Below the pieces are notes generated by a model that worked only from the letters and a program-made list of their open reading frames with translations, was not told where the DNA came from and ran no database searches. This document shows positions 19,962 to 29,914 of a stretch of 45,493 bases of DNA, in pieces. Numbering within the stretch: the stretch's first letter is position 1; each line of letters starts with the position of its first letter. Made by a program: the position numbers and the translations under genes. Source of the DNA: an uncultured Pelagibacteraceae bacterium (GTDB taxonomy: Bacteria; Pseudomonadota; Alphaproteobacteria; Pelagibacterales; Pelagibacteraceae); NCBI GenBank assembly GCA_902552705.1, contig CACDHZ010000005.1, forward strand, positions 1 through 45,493. Direction: 5' to 3'.

Positions 19962-20522
19962 ATGCTTTTATTCGTAGGTTTAGGAAATCCAACTCCCAAT
20001 AGTGAAAATAACAGACACAATATTGGTTTTAAACTAATTGATGCTCTAAATAAAAAATTTGGGTTATCAAAACAAAAACCAAAATTTAAAGGACTTTTAA
20101 CAACTGGAAATGTTAATAATAAAAAAGTTTATGCTATAAAACCTTTAACTTTTATGAATAATTCAGGAATTTGTATTAGAGAATTAATTGAATACTTTAA
20201 AATCAATGCAGAGGACGTAATTGTTTTTCATGATGATTTAGATATTGAGTTTGGAAAAATAAAAGCTAAATTTGGAGGTTCTAGTGCTGGACATAATGGA
20301 ATTGAGTCTATAGATAAATTTATCGGAAAGGACTATTCAAGAGTAAGAATTGGTATTGGAAGACCAAAAACTAATACTGAAGTTACTGATCATGTATTAA
20401 AAGATTTTGATGAGGATGAAATGTTACAACTTAAAAAAATTACAGATAATATTATTGACTCCATACCTATATTGATTAATAAAAAATTAGATCTATTCTC
20501 GAGTACTGTAAATAATAAATAA
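19962..20522 (+). CDS. pth: Peptidyl-tRNA hydrolase
   Basis: Releases peptides from peptidyl-tRNAs that drop off ribosomes. The 186 residues include FVGLGNPTPNSENNRHNIGF with the catalytic histidine near 20, PLTFMNNSG, and HDDLDIEFGKIKAKFGGSSAGHNGI carrying the conserved Asp and the flexible lid. Length is normal. Its TAA overlaps the ychF ATG by one base (TAATG). Confidence 0.96.
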   Translation: MLLFVGLGNPTPNSENNRHNIGFKLIDALNKKFGLSKQKPKFKGLLTTGNVNNKKVYAIKPLTFMNNSGICIRELIEYFKINAEDVIVFHDDLDIEFGKIKAKFGGSSAGHNGIESIDKFIGKDYSRVRIGIGRPKTNTEVTDHVLKDFDEDEMLQLKKITDNIIDSIPILINKKLDLFSSTVNNK

Positions 20523-21595
20523 TGAGTTTTAAATGTGGTATTGTTGGTTTACCAAACGTTGGTAAATCAACTTTATTTAATGCGCTTACCAATTCTAACA
20601 AAGCTCAAGCAGCAAACTTTCCTTTCTGCACAATTGAACCTAATGTCGGTGTAGTTCTAGTTCCTGATGAAAGATTAGATAAATTAGTAGAAATATCAAA
20701 ATCAAAAAAAAAAATAAATACTACTATTGAGTTTGTAGATATTGCAGGCCTTGTTGAAGGAGCATCAAAAGGAGAAGGTTTAGGAAATAAATTTCTATCT
20801 CATATACGAGAAGTCGATGCTGTAATTCATATGATAAGATGCTTTGACTCTGATGATATTCAAAACGTAAACTCCTCAATAGATCCCATAAGAGACTTAG
20901 AAATAATAGAAACTGAAATGATGTTGGCAGATCTTGAATCAATTCAAAAAAGATTAGAAAAAAATAATAAAAAAAATATAGATGAAAAACAATTAAAGAT
21001 ATTAGATATTGCTTCAGAATGTATAAATAAATCCAAAGATCTAAATATTATTTATGATCAATTTGAAAAAAAAATTATTAATCAAAGTGGCTTATTATCA
21101 TTAAAACCAAAAATATTTGTGTGTAATGTAGACGAAGCAAGTATTAAAAATGGTAATAAATATACTGAAAATTTCATAGCTAAATTTGGAGAAAAAAACA
21201 CATTAATCATTTCAGCTGATATCGAAAATCAAATAAATCAATTAGAAAATGATGAAAGAGTTAATTATATGGAAATGATTGGATTAAAAAAAACTGGATT
21301 AAATATGTTAATTCAAAAAGGATACAATATTTTGGAACTTGATACTTATTTTACATCAGGACCTGAAGAAACTAGAGCTTGGACAATTGAAAAAAATTGC
21401 ACCGCTCCAAAAGCAGCTGGGGAAATTCATACTGATTTTGAAAAAGGATTTATAAGAGCAGAAACAATAGCTTATAAAGATTTTATAGCCTACGACGGCT
21501 GGACAAACGCGAAAGCGAATGGAAAAATGAGACTTGAAGGAAAAGATTACATAGTTAAAGATGGTGATATATTAAACTTCAGATTCAATACGTGA
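20522..21595 (+). CDS. ychF: Redox-regulated ATPase YchF (Obg family)
   Basis: P-loop NTPase of the Obg family that prefers ATP; it is ribosome-associated and linked to stress responses. The 357 residues begin with CGIVGLPNVGKSTLFNALT (G1). DIAGLVEGASKGEGLGNKFL (G3) follows, then a coiled-coil insertion (IQKRLEKNNKKN), and a C-terminal TGS domain (DTYFTSGPEETRAWTI through GDILNFRFNT). Coupled to pth by a one-base overlap. The last 24 bases overlap the 3' end of the convergent petC. Confidence 0.97.
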   Translation: MSFKCGIVGLPNVGKSTLFNALTNSNKAQAANFPFCTIEPNVGVVLVPDERLDKLVEISKSKKKINTTIEFVDIAGLVEGASKGEGLGNKFLSHIREVDAVIHMIRCFDSDDIQNVNSSIDPIRDLEIIETEMMLADLESIQKRLEKNNKKNIDEKQLKILDIASECINKSKDLNIIYDQFEKKIINQSGLLSLKPKIFVCNVDEASIKNGNKYTENFIAKFGEKNTLIISADIENQINQLENDERVNYMEMIGLKKTGLNMLIQKGYNILELDTYFTSGPEETRAWTIEKNCTAPKAAGEIHTDFEKGFIRAETIAYKDFIAYDGWTNAKANGKMRLEGKDYIVKDGDILNFRFNT

Positions 21596-22351
21596 CCAAA
21601 TTTTCTTCATACTAAAATACACTAAAATAGATAGAATAATTAAATATACAATTGCTTTGAAACCCATTCTGTGTCTTGTTTCTAAATGTGGCTCAGCCGC
21701 CCACATCAAAAAAGTTACTACATCTTTTGCCATTTGTTCTTCAGTTGCTTCTGTTCCATCAGAGTATTCTACCAAACCGTCATCAAGAGGTTTTGCCATT
21801 TTTATATTATTTCCATACATGTATTTATTGTAATAAACGCCATCATCTAAAGTAATTCCACTGGGTGGATCTTCATATCCTAAAAGAACTGAATAAAGAT
21901 AATCAACTCCCCCGCCTCTGGCTTTTGCTAAAACTGACATATCAGGAGGATAAGCACCACCATTTGCTGCCTGAGCTTCTTTTTCATTTGCATATGGCAT
22001 AGCAAATTTATCAGACAATTTGCCGGGTCTTGTAAACATTTCACCGTCCTCATTAGGACCATCAGTAATATCAAAACTTGCTGCTATTGCTTTTGCTTGA
22101 TCAATAGAAAACTCTGGCCCACCTTTTTCACTCAAATTTCTATAGCTTAGATATTTCATTGAGTGACATGAAGCACAAACTTCGGTGTAAACTTGATATC
22201 CTCTTTGTAGAGATCCTCTATCAAATTTTCCAAATAAACCTTTAAAGCTCCAATCTGTTTTTAAAAATTCTACTTTTTCTGCAGAATTTACTTGAGATGC
22301 TCCAATTATAATTAAAGAAAATAAATATATTATTTTAAAAAAATTTTTCAC
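21572..22351 (-). CDS. petC: Cytochrome c1 of the bc1 complex
   Basis: Periplasm-facing, membrane-anchored c-type cytochrome of respiratory complex III; passes electrons from the Rieske centre to soluble cytochrome c. The 259 residues start with a signal peptide (hydrophobic to about residue 23). The covalent haem site is CASCH (Cys59, Cys62, His63). A single C-terminal transmembrane helix (about 230-248) ends in a short basic tail. It is last in petA-petB-petC, 4 bases after petB. Its stop codon lies inside ychF by 24 bases, with both reading frames intact. Confidence 0.97.
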   Translation of the reverse strand: MKNFFKIIYLFSLIIIGASQVNSAEKVEFLKTDWSFKGLFGKFDRGSLQRGYQVYTEVCASCHSMKYLSYRNLSEKGGPEFSIDQAKAIAASFDITDGPNEDGEMFTRPGKLSDKFAMPYANEKEAQAANGGAYPPDMSVLAKARGGGVDYLYSVLLGYEDPPSGITLDDGVYYNKYMYGNNIKMAKPLDDGLVEYSDGTEATEEQMAKDVVTFLMWAAEPHLETRHRMGFKAIVYLIILSILVYFSMKKIWSRIESEV

Positions 22352-22355
22352 TAGA

Positions 22356-23615
22356 TTAATTTAGACTTTCTTTTTTTTTAACAGTTGAGGGATTTGGAAA
22401 ACCACCAAGAACTGGTTCAGTAATGCTTAATGGTAAAGGTATAGTCTTTTCTTTATAACCTAAAACTGGCAAAATAATCAAAAAGTGTAGAAAGTAATAC
22501 GCTGTTGCTACTCTTGCTATCAACAAATAAAGTCCTTCAGCAGGCATCGCGCCCACATAACCTAAAACTAAAACATCTATGACCAAGATCCAATAAAACT
22601 GTTTGTATAAAGGTCTAAAAACAGCAGATCTAATTTTTGAAGTATCTAACCATGGTAAAATTACTAATACAAAAATTGCTGCAAACATTGCAATAACGCC
22701 AAATAATTTATCTGGCACAGACCTCAAGATTGCATAAAAAGGTAGCAAGTACCATTCAGGAACAATATGAGCAGGTGTTACCATCGGATTAGCTTCAATA
22801 TAATTGTCTGCATGTCCTAAAATATTTGGTGAATAAAAGACAAAAAATGCAAATACAATTAAAAACATTAATAATGCAAAAGCATCTTTAATTACGATAT
22901 AGGGATGAAATGGCACTGTATCTTTTGATGGTTTTTTTATATTAATTCCGATAGGATTATTATTGCCAGGTACATGTAATGCCCAAATGTGAAGAACTAC
23001 TAACCCAAGAATTAAAAAGGGTAATAAATAATGTAAACTATAAAATCTTGTTAAAGTTGGATTATCTACTGCAAAACCTCCCCACAACCAAGATACTATA
23101 CCTTCTCCCACAAAAGGAATTGCACTAAATAAATTTGTAATTACTGTTGCTCCCCAAAAGCTCATTTGTCCCCATGGAAGTACATAACCCATAAAAGCTG
23201 TAGCCATCATTAAAAAATATATAATCATTCCAATAATCCAAATTACTTCTCTTGGCGCCTTGTAAGACCCATAATATAATGCTCTAAAAATGTGAATATA
23301 AACTGCAAGGAAAAACATCGAGGCACCATTTGCATGAACATATCTTATTAACCATCCATAGTTTACATCTCTCATTATATGTTCAACGCTGCCAAAGGCT
23401 AAATCTGAATGAGCAATATAATGCATTGCTAAAGTCAAGCCAGTTACTATTTGCGTAATCAAACAGAAGGTTAATATTCCACCAAAAGTCCACCAATAAT
23501 TTAAGTTTTTTGGAGTTGGATAATCTGTTAAATGATTTGCAAGACTAAGAAGTGGCAACCTATCATTAAACCATTTTCCAAATTTTGATTTAGGTACATA
23601 TTCTTGATCACTCAT
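22356..23615 (-). CDS. petB: Cytochrome b of the bc1 complex
   Basis: Core membrane subunit of complex III with two b haems and the two quinone sites. The 419-residue protein has at least eight hydrophobic helices. It shows the family markers [20 protein letters not shown], the histidines in the second and fourth helices ([33 protein letters not shown]), and the Qo-site PEWYL ([13 protein letters not shown]). Length is typical of alphaproteobacteria, whose cytochrome b is undivided. petA lies 9 bases upstream and petC 4 bases downstream. Confidence 0.98.
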   Translation of the reverse strand: MSDQEYVPKSKFGKWFNDRLPLLSLANHLTDYPTPKNLNYWWTFGGILTFCLITQIVTGLTLAMHYIAHSDLAFGSVEHIMRDVNYGWLIRYVHANGASMFFLAVYIHIFRALYYGSYKAPREVIWIIGMIIYFLMMATAFMGYVLPWGQMSFWGATVITNLFSAIPFVGEGIVSWLWGGFAVDNPTLTRFYSLHYLLPFLILGLVVLHIWALHVPGNNNPIGINIKKPSKDTVPFHPYIVIKDAFALLMFLIVFAFFVFYSPNILGHADNYIEANPMVTPAHIVPEWYLLPFYAILRSVPDKLFGVIAMFAAIFVLVILPWLDTSKIRSAVFRPLYKQFYWILVIDVLVLGYVGAMPAEGLYLLIARVATAYYFLHFLIILPVLGYKEKTIPLPLSITEPVLGGFPNPSTVKKKESLN

Positions 23616-23624
23616 AATTATTTA

Positions 23625-24134
23625 TTATCCAATTTTAATTGTATTACTATTAACAAATTCATATTTAGGAACTTCCATATTTGTTGGTGCAGGACCTTTT
23701 CTAATTCTACCTGATGTATCATAATGAGATCCATGACAAGGACAAAACCATCCATTGTAATCTCCTTTGTCATTTAGAGGAACACATCCTAAATGAGTAC
23801 AAATACCTAGCATAACTAACCATTCAGGATTTTTCGCTCTATCTTCGTCTTTTTCAGGATGAGGAAGATCCTCTAATTTTACATTTCTTGCCTCTTGAAT
23901 TTCTTCTGGCGTTCTTCTTTTTATGAAAACTGGTTTTCCTCTCCAAAGAACAGTGATTGTTTTTCCTGGCTCAACTGAACTAACGTCAACCTCTGTGCTT
24001 GCTAAAGCTTTCACTGAAGCATCTGGGTTCATTTGATCAATTAAAGGCCAAACAACAGCTCCTACTCCCACAGCTCCAACTGCATATGAGGCTGTAAACA
24101 GAAACTCTCTTCTTTTAGGAGATTTTTTTGTCAT
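23625..24134 (-). CDS. petA: Ubiquinol-cytochrome c reductase Rieske iron-sulfur subunit
   Basis: Carries the [2Fe-2S] centre that takes the first electron from ubiquinol. The 169 residues have a twin-arginine-type N-terminus (KRREFLF, Arg8-Arg9) and an uncleaved membrane helix (about 14-33). The cluster ligands are Cys112/His114 in CTHLGC and Cys131/His134 in CPCHGSHYD; Cys117 and Cys133 can form the conserved disulfide. It is first in the petABC operon. An 87-base divergent gap to trmL, the longest in the window, contains a palindrome. Confidence 0.97.
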   Translation of the reverse strand: MTKKSPKRREFLFTASYAVGAVGVGAVVWPLIDQMNPDASVKALASTEVDVSSVEPGKTITVLWRGKPVFIKRRTPEEIQEARNVKLEDLPHPEKDEDRAKNPEWLVMLGICTHLGCVPLNDKGDYNGWFCPCHGSHYDTSGRIRKGPAPTNMEVPKYEFVNSNTIKIG

Positions 24135-24152
24135 CTTAAATTTTATTTGTTA

Positions 24153-24181
24153 TTGTTATCTAATATATGATTTCATATAAG
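24153..24181 (+). promoter_or_regulatory. Candidate promoter for trmL-hemF-greA
   Basis: TTGTTA (24153-24158) and TATAAG (24176-24181) with an exact 17-base spacer, 41 bases before the trmL ATG. Matches are four of six and five of six. The palindrome at 24164-24179 fills the spacer and reaches the -10. Downstream lies an unusual T8-CC-A10 tract (about 24189-24208), possibly bent DNA or a leader feature. Confidence 0.4.
24164..24179. promoter_or_regulatory. Perfect palindrome between petA and trmL, candidate operator
   Basis: TATATGA (24164-24170), two-base centre TT, TCATATA (24173-24179): 7-base perfect arms. It lies 30-45 bases upstream of the petA ATG and inside the spacer and -10 of the candidate trmL promoter. 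A dimeric regulator bound here could affect both petABC and trmL-hemF-greA. The protein is unknown; the arms differ from the palindrome at ilvE-marR. Confidence 0.35.
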
Positions 24182-24221
24182 AAAAAAGTTTTTTTTCCAA
24201 AAAAAAAATGACACACGTCCT

Positions 24222-24680
24222 ATGAATAACAGACCCAAAATAGCCCTATATGAGCCTGATATTCCTCAAAATACAGCTGCGATCATTAGAACATGCTCAT
24301 GTTTAGGTGCAAAATTAGAAATTATTGAACCTTGTGGATTCCTATTAAATGACAAAAGATTTAAAAGAGTTGTTATGGACTATATGGATAATGATGAGAT
24401 TGAGATTTATGAAAGTTTTGATTACTTTTTTAAAAAAAAAAAGAATCAAAGAATAATATTAATGACTACAAAAGCATCTAAGTCATATACAAAATTTAAA
24501 TTTAAAATAAATGATACTATTTTATTTGGTCGTGAAAGTGCCGGAGTCCCAGATAAAATACACAAATTAATAAATTATCGACTAAAAATACCCATGAGAG
24601 AAAAAAAAAGATCTTTAAATGTGGCCTCGTCTGTAGCAATTATTTTAGCTGAAAGTTTTAAACAAAATAGATTATTTTAA
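24222..24680 (+). CDS. trmL: tRNA (cytidine(34)-2'-O)-methyltransferase
   Basis: SPOUT-class methyltransferase that modifies the wobble position of certain leucine tRNAs. The 152 residues match TrmL in length and motifs: PDIPQNTAAIIRTCSCLGAK, the knot motif LFGRESAGVPD, and IPMREKKRSLNVASSVAIILAE near the C-terminus. It is the first of a tight trmL-hemF-greA unit (2-base gap to hemF). Confidence 0.94.
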   Translation: MNNRPKIALYEPDIPQNTAAIIRTCSCLGAKLEIIEPCGFLLNDKRFKRVVMDYMDNDEIEIYESFDYFFKKKKNQRIILMTTKASKSYTKFKFKINDTILFGRESAGVPDKIHKLINYRLKIPMREKKRSLNVASSVAIILAESFKQNRLF

Positions 24681-24682
24681 AA

Positions 24683-25510
24683 ATGAATTTAGAAATTAAA
24701 AAAAATATTACAAGTAATTGGTTTAAATTACTTCAAAATGCGATTTGCGAAGACATATTAAAAATAGAGAAAAATAAAGTCAAATTTAAATCTAAAGTAT
24801 GGGAAAAAAATAAAAAAAAAGATGAAGGCGGAGGGGAATTTAAAATTTTAGAGAATGGAAAAATTTTTGAAAAAGTAGGTGTTAACTTTTCTAAAGTAGA
24901 AGGAGTATTTCCCAATAAATTTAGAAAAAATATTCCTGGAGCTGCAAAAAATCCAAGATTTTGGGCATCAGGTATATCAATTGTTATGCATATGAAAAAC
25001 CCTCATATACCTGCAATGCATTTTAATACAAGATATATTTGTACTACACACGAGTGGTTTGGTGGTGGTATAGATGTTACCCCAGCAATTAAAGATGCAA
25101 AAGAAAAAAAAGAATTTCACGAAACATTAAAAAAAATGTGTAATCGCCATAATAAGAATTATTATAAAAAATATAAAAAATGGTGTGATGAATATTTTTA
25201 TTTACCTCATAGAAAAGAAACGAGAGGCATTGGTGGAATTTTTTTTGATTATAAAAAAGATAACTTTGAAAAAGATTTTAAATTTACAAGAGATGTTGGT
25301 GTTACATTTCAAACGTTATTTAACAAAATTATAAATAAAAAATATAAAAAAAAATGGACTACTAAGGAAAAAAATTTACAGTATATTAAAAGAGGTAGAT
25401 ATGCAGAATTTAATTTATTGTATGATAGAGGAACTAAATTTGGTTTACAAACAGGTGGCAACATTGAGGGTATCATGATGTCTTTACCGCCAATAGCTAA
25501 ATGGAGTTAA
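24683..25510 (+). CDS. hemF: Oxygen-dependent coproporphyrinogen III oxidase
   Basis: Catalyses oxidative decarboxylation of coproporphyrinogen III to protoporphyrinogen IX in haem synthesis, using oxygen. The 275 residues contain the HemF signatures [48 protein letters not shown] and [14 protein letters not shown]. Presence of the aerobic enzyme fits a surface-ocean aerobe and supplies haem for the nearby bc1 genes. The N-terminal third is unusually rich in lysine. greA starts 1 base after its stop. Confidence 0.97.
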   Translation: MNLEIKKNITSNWFKLLQNAICEDILKIEKNKVKFKSKVWEKNKKKDEGGGEFKILENGKIFEKVGVNFSKVEGVFPNKFRKNIPGAAKNPRFWASGISIVMHMKNPHIPAMHFNTRYICTTHEWFGGGIDVTPAIKDAKEKKEFHETLKKMCNRHNKNYYKKYKKWCDEYFYLPHRKETRGIGGIFFDYKKDNFEKDFKFTRDVGVTFQTLFNKIINKKYKKKWTTKEKNLQYIKRGRYAEFNLLYDRGTKFGLQTGGNIEGIMMSLPPIAKWS

Positions 25511-25511
25511 A

Positions 25512-25988
25512 ATGGATAAAGAACCAATAACATTGATAGGTTTAGAAAATTTAAAAGAGGAATTAATTTTTTTAAAAGAAAAAAAACGTCCAGAAATAGT
25601 TGCTGCAATTTCTGAAGCGAGATCTCATGGTGATTTAAAAGAAAATGCCGAATACCACGCTGCTAAAGAAGAACAATCTCATAATGAAGGAAGAATTGCA
25701 GAAATCAATGATATTATTGCAAGAGCAAACGTAATTGATGTTACAAAAATAAATAATGATGGCAAAGTTATTTTTGGTTCTACTGTTAATTTAGAAAATC
25801 TGGATAATGGAGAAAAAATAACCTACAAGATTGTAGGAAAAGATGAAGCAGATTTAAAAAAAAAATTAATTTTTTTTCAATCTCCACTCGGAAAAGGATT
25901 AATTGGCAAAAATAAAAATGATCTAGTTGAAATTAAAACTCCTGCCGGTATTAAAAACTTTGAAATTAAAGACGTTAAATATATTTAA
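25512..25988 (+). CDS. greA: Transcription elongation factor GreA
   Basis: Stimulates transcript cleavage by backtracked RNA polymerase. The 158 residues have the N-terminal coiled-coil hairpin with acidic tip ([19 protein letters not shown]) and the C-terminal FKBP-like domain ([25 protein letters not shown]). Spacing to hemF is 1 base, with GGAG five bases before the ATG. The stop shares TTAA with the convergent cca gene. Confidence 0.97.
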   Translation: MDKEPITLIGLENLKEELIFLKEKKRPEIVAAISEARSHGDLKENAEYHAAKEEQSHNEGRIAEINDIIARANVIDVTKINNDGKVIFGSTVNLENLDNGEKITYKIVGKDEADLKKKLIFFQSPLGKGLIGKNKNDLVEIKTPAGIKNFEIKDVKYI

Positions 25989-27259
25989 TTACTTACAATT
26001 TTTCTAACTTCCTGATCTGAAATTTGAAAATTATTACTAGTCCACACTTCTTCTATTGCCTTAAGTTTTAAACCTAATTCTTTTCCTTCTGGAATATTGT
26101 ATTTTTCAATTAAAAAATCTGCTTTAAAAGGCATTACTGGAATTTTCTTATCTCTATATTTTTCTATTAATCTTATTAATTCACCATCAACTTTTTTTGA
26201 TTTAAAAATTTTAAAATAGATAATATCCATTAAAGCTTCTCTACCATTATAATAAAAAATTTTATTTAGATTTTTTTCAGTGAAAGTTTTATTAGTAATT
26301 TTTTGAGAGTAAAATTTATCTAATAAAAGAAGTCTTTTTTGATCTTTTTTAGAAATATTAAATTTATATATAAAATAGTTTACGTTATCCGTGCCATCGA
26401 TAATCATTAAGGATATTAAAAAAATAAAATCGAATTTTGAAATATTTTCTTTTGCAAAACTATTTAATTTTGAAAATAAAGAAATATTTTTAAATTGAGG
26501 AAAAATAAGATTAATAATTTCTAAACAATCTTTATCTTTATTTAATTTTAAAAAACCATTTGATTTTAATAATTTATAAAATTCATCTAGTAATCTTTCT
26601 GAAGAAACATTAGAAAGGCCACTTAAATTTTTTTTAATTATCTTAATAATTTCAGGATCGTGTTTTTTTTTTGAATAGTTTAAAAAAAATCTAATATATC
26701 TTAAAATTCTTAAATAATCTTCCTTAATTCTTGTTTCAGCATCTCCTATAAAGTTAATTATTCCTTTTTCTAAATCTTTTTTACCATCAAAGGGATCAAA
26801 TAAACTTCCATTTAAATCTGCATAAATTGAATTAATTGTAAAATCTCTTCTAGCTGCATCCTCTTTCCAGTTTTCGGAAAAAACAACTCTTGCATGTCTT
26901 CCATCAGTATCAACATCTTTACGAAGTGAAGTAATTTCGAATTTGAAATTATTAATTAATGCTGTGACTGTTCCATGTTCTATCCCACTTTCATAAAATT
27001 TAATATTATTCTTTTTTAAAATTTCACAAACATTTTTTGGTTCTAAATTTACTGCTAAATCAATATCGTCAACTTTTTCTTTATTAATTATTTTTCTAAC
27101 ACATCCACCAATATAACGAATTTCACTTTTATTTGAAAAAGACTCTATGGCATGAAAAATTTTATTTATTTCAGTTTTTTCTTTTATATTTTTAAAACCC
27201 AAATTTATATAATTAAGATTTTTGGTTCTTAGAAAAATTTTATCTATCAAGTTAATCAT
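25985..27259 (-). CDS. cca: CCA tRNA nucleotidyltransferase (class II poly(A) polymerase/CCA family)
   Basis: Adds or repairs the 3' CCA end of tRNAs. The 424 residues show the nucleotidyltransferase head [10 protein letters not shown] with catalytic aspartates in DDIDLAV, the [12 protein letters not shown] motif, [20 protein letters not shown], and [13 protein letters not shown] for template-like nucleotide selection. An alpha-helical C-terminal body follows. The start codon is only 3 bases after the encoded CCA end of tRNA-Gln on the same strand. The first 40 or so residues are less conserved than the rest, but no other ATG precedes the catalytic head. Confidence 0.93.
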   Translation of the reverse strand: MINLIDKIFLRTKNLNYINLGFKNIKEKTEINKIFHAIESFSNKSEIRYIGGCVRKIINKEKVDDIDLAVNLEPKNVCEILKKNNIKFYESGIEHGTVTALINNFKFEITSLRKDVDTDGRHARVVFSENWKEDAARRDFTINSIYADLNGSLFDPFDGKKDLEKGIINFIGDAETRIKEDYLRILRYIRFFLNYSKKKHDPEIIKIIKKNLSGLSNVSSERLLDEFYKLLKSNGFLKLNKDKDCLEIINLIFPQFKNISLFSKLNSFAKENISKFDFIFLISLMIIDGTDNVNYFIYKFNISKKDQKRLLLLDKFYSQKITNKTFTEKNLNKIFYYNGREALMDIIYFKIFKSKKVDGELIRLIEKYRDKKIPVMPFKADFLIEKYNIPEGKELGLKLKAIEEVWTSNNFQISDQEVRKIVSN

Positions 27260-27262
27260 ATT

Positions 27263-27336
27263 TGGCTGGGGCGCTAGGATTCGAACCTAGGATGCCGGTA
27301 CCAAAAACCAGTGCCTTACCGCTTGGCTACGCCCCA
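27263..27336 (-). tRNA. tRNA-Gln (anticodon TTG)
   Basis: On the minus strand a complete cloverleaf can be drawn: acceptor TGGGGCG paired with CGCCCCA, D-arm GCC/GGC, anticodon stem CTGGT/ACCGG with loop TTTTGGT (anticodon TTG, reading CAA), T-arm CTAGG-TTCGAAT-CCTAG, discriminator G and an encoded CCA. The first pair U-A is typical of tRNA-Gln. It lies 32 bases after ispE and 3 bases before cca, in the same direction. Confidence 0.97.
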
Positions 27337-27368
27337 ATACTAATTTCGTATAACACAAAAAAAAAAAA

Positions 27369-28214
27369 TTATATAGTTTTAGATGTAATACACCAATGAC
27401 TATTAAATCTCACCTTAAACCGCTTGTATGCTTCATTGCATGCACTCTTTGAGTTAAAATAAGCCACAATAGTAGAGCCTGAGCCAGACATGCGGACAAA
27501 CATATTATTTCTCAAATTTAATAAATATGCTTTAATGCTTTTAAGTTTTGGGTATTTCTTAAATGCAATCTTTTCTAAATTGTTATCTAATGTCTTCAAA
27601 TATTTTACATGAAACATTGACTGTTTAGGTGAAGAAAATTTAGGCTTAGAAAATGATTTTACTTTTGAATAAATATATTTTGTAGAACACCCAAAATTAG
27701 GTTTCACAACTAAGGTGTATAAATTAATATTTTTGGAAAATTTTTTTATTTTACCATTAGCGCATAAAATTGTGTTTTTTGGATTAATGCCTAAAATAAC
27801 ATCTGATCCTATTTGATTTGTTAATTTAATAAGATCATTATTACTTATCTTAAATAATTTTTTTTTGATAAAGAAATTAATCAAACTTGCTGCATTCATT
27901 GACCCTCCACCCATTCCTGCTTGATTGGGAATATTTTTAATAATTACAAATTCAAATTTTTTATTTCTTAAGAATTTTTTTTTATCTAAAAGCTTTAATA
28001 ATGTTGAAATTGTATTTATCTTTCCAATATTTTTTGAAAACTTACCCTTAAAAAAAATCTTATGTTTCTTTCCCGATATCTGTTTAACATAAATCAGGTC
28101 ATGCAAACTAATAAAGCTAACAATACTCTCAATCTTATGTAAATTAGTTTTTTTACTAATTATATTTAATGCAAGATTAATTTTAGCATGAGATTTAATC
28201 TTAAATATTCTCAT
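27369..28214 (-). CDS. ispE: 4-diphosphocytidyl-2-C-methyl-D-erythritol kinase
   Basis: GHMP-family kinase of the non-mevalonate isoprenoid pathway. The 281 residues include SHAKINLALNI at the start, the ATP-binding loop PNQAGMGGGSMNAASL near 95-110, and the C-terminal RMSGSGSTIVAYF. It lies 3 bases after the TPR-protein gene. The same pathway is represented by ispH at the window end, which feeds the carotenoid genes. Confidence 0.94.
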   Translation of the reverse strand: MRIFKIKSHAKINLALNIISKKTNLHKIESIVSFISLHDLIYVKQISGKKHKIFFKGKFSKNIGKINTISTLLKLLDKKKFLRNKKFEFVIIKNIPNQAGMGGGSMNAASLINFFIKKKLFKISNNDLIKLTNQIGSDVILGINPKNTILCANGKIKKFSKNINLYTLVVKPNFGCSTKYIYSKVKSFSKPKFSSPKQSMFHVKYLKTLDNNLEKIAFKKYPKLKSIKAYLLNLRNNMFVRMSGSGSTIVAYFNSKSACNEAYKRFKVRFNSHWCITSKTI

Positions 28215-28217
28215 AAA

Positions 28218-29903
28218 CTATGTATTATTTAATCCATTTATCAATTTTTCCTCAATATTTTTTATCATTTTTTCTTCGGTATCATCTAAAAACAAAACAC
28301 TTTTCCAAAAATATCTAGCTTGAATTTTTCTATCTAGTTTCCAAAGAATATCTCCATAATGGTCATTTACAATAGGATCATCCGGCATCAATTCCACTGC
28401 TCGTTTTAAAAATTTTTCTGCTTTTATATAATCTTTAGTCAAATAGTAAGCCCAACCAATTGAGTCAATTATATAAGCATCATTACTTTTAGACTGATAA
28501 GCTTTTTCAAGCATTTTTAGTGCAATATCAATCTTATAATTTCGCTCTAACCATGAATATGCCAAATAATTTAAAACATACGCATCATTTGGATCAATCT
28601 CTAAAGATTTTAATAAATCCTTATCTGAATTTTTATAATCACCAATTCTTTCAAAACTACCTCCTCGTCTATATAAAACTTCAGAATAAAAAGGAGAGTT
28701 AATATCGATTTCTGATATTACCTGATCATAATAATATATTGCTTCTTTAAACTCACCTGCTTTTTTATAAAAATTTGCGATATCAAATACTATTTTTATA
28801 GAAGGGTCTTTAATATTTCTAAACTTTGAGGTAATAAAATTTAAAGAAACTTTGTCAGTTTCTTCTTTTGATATAATTTGAGCTTTCTTTTTTAATTTAA
28901 ACCAATAATAAAAAACATCTTTTTTTTTAAAAGAGTTTAAAATTTTTAATGTCTTTGAGTAATCTTCATTAAAATAATAATTTTCGGCAAGTAGAGATAA
29001 ATTGAAGTAAAATTTAGGGTTAAGATTATAAGATATATTTAAATAAAAATTTGAAAGTTCATAGTCATTTTGAGAAGAGTATATATTGGCTACTATAAAG
29101 AAAAGCTCACTAATTATATCATGAGAATTTTTACAAGAAAAAACTTTTTTAAATTCTCCAATTTGTTCATTCTCTATCCAAAGCTTTGCTTGAGAAATAA
29201 GTAATGATGAATTTAAATAGTCCACTTTATCAGTTATGAACTTAGCTTCTTCATATCTGTCATTATCTATCAAATAATTAATATAAAAAAATATGTACCT
29301 AGAGTAATTTGAATTATCTTCAGAATTAACTATTTTATTAAAATAATTATCAATTTTTTTATCATCTAAATAGCATCTTTGAAAAACTTCATTAATAAGT
29401 GAAAAATTTCCAAATTTTTTTTCAATATTAGGCAATTTATTTTCCTCAAAAAGAAACAGATATTCTTTTAATGTTTCTACAATTATTAATGATATTCTGT
29501 CATTATTAATATGAGCACTTGATTGGTTCAAATGCTCCCTGCTCTTTTTATAATTTTTTTTTTTTAAACTATCTAATGCTAGTATTAAGTGTGCTTCAAA
29601 AAAATTTGAATTATTTGCAGTTAAATTTTGTTTAATTTTGTTTGTGGCTTGCTGAACTTTTCCCTCTAATACTAAAGAATATATGTATTTTTCAAGATAA
29701 GAATCATGTTCTTTAATTAAAAAATTAGATGATCTAAAAAAATTTAAAGCTTTAAGATTATCTTGATTATTATAAGCAATTATTCCAGAGAAATAATTAG
29801 ATAAATTATTTGAATTAACTTCATTAAAAGTCTTATTTTTTGAGTATAATGGGTGCTGAAAAAATAAAAATATTAAAATAAATTTAAAAAAATTTTTTAA
29901 CAT
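28218..29903 (-). CDS. Exported tetratricopeptide-repeat protein
   Basis: A 561-residue protein with an N-terminal signal peptide (hydrophobic about 4-17, ending near HPLYSKNK) and helical TPR-type repeats. The clearest copies are in the C-terminal half, with patterns such as YRRGGSFERIGDYKNSDKDL, VLNYLAYSWLERN, IIDSIGWAYYLTKDYIKAEK and IVNDHYGDILWKLDRK. TPR proteins act as scaffolds, and no enzymatic motif is visible. Alphaproteobacteria often have a similar TPR protein next to ispE. It may be periplasmic or anchored to the outer membrane. Its start is only 11 bases from the divergent glycosylase gene. Confidence 0.8.
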   Translation of the reverse strand: MLKNFFKFILIFLFFQHPLYSKNKTFNEVNSNNLSNYFSGIIAYNNQDNLKALNFFRSSNFLIKEHDSYLEKYIYSLVLEGKVQQATNKIKQNLTANNSNFFEAHLILALDSLKKKNYKKSREHLNQSSAHINNDRISLIIVETLKEYLFLFEENKLPNIEKKFGNFSLINEVFQRCYLDDKKIDNYFNKIVNSEDNSNYSRYIFFYINYLIDNDRYEEAKFITDKVDYLNSSLLISQAKLWIENEQIGEFKKVFSCKNSHDIISELFFIVANIYSSQNDYELSNFYLNISYNLNPKFYFNLSLLAENYYFNEDYSKTLKILNSFKKKDVFYYWFKLKKKAQIISKEETDKVSLNFITSKFRNIKDPSIKIVFDIANFYKKAGEFKEAIYYYDQVISEIDINSPFYSEVLYRRGGSFERIGDYKNSDKDLLKSLEIDPNDAYVLNYLAYSWLERNYKIDIALKMLEKAYQSKSNDAYIIDSIGWAYYLTKDYIKAEKFLKRAVELMPDDPIVNDHYGDILWKLDRKIQARYFWKSVLFLDDTEEKMIKNIEEKLINGLNNT

Positions 29904-29914
29904 TTGGTCATTGT

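Noticed and set aside
24183-24208. Poly-A/poly-T block before trmL as an intrinsic terminator
   Set aside because: It could pair only through A-U pairs with a tiny CC centre, and both flanking genes start, not end, here. Treated as a leader or bent-DNA feature only.
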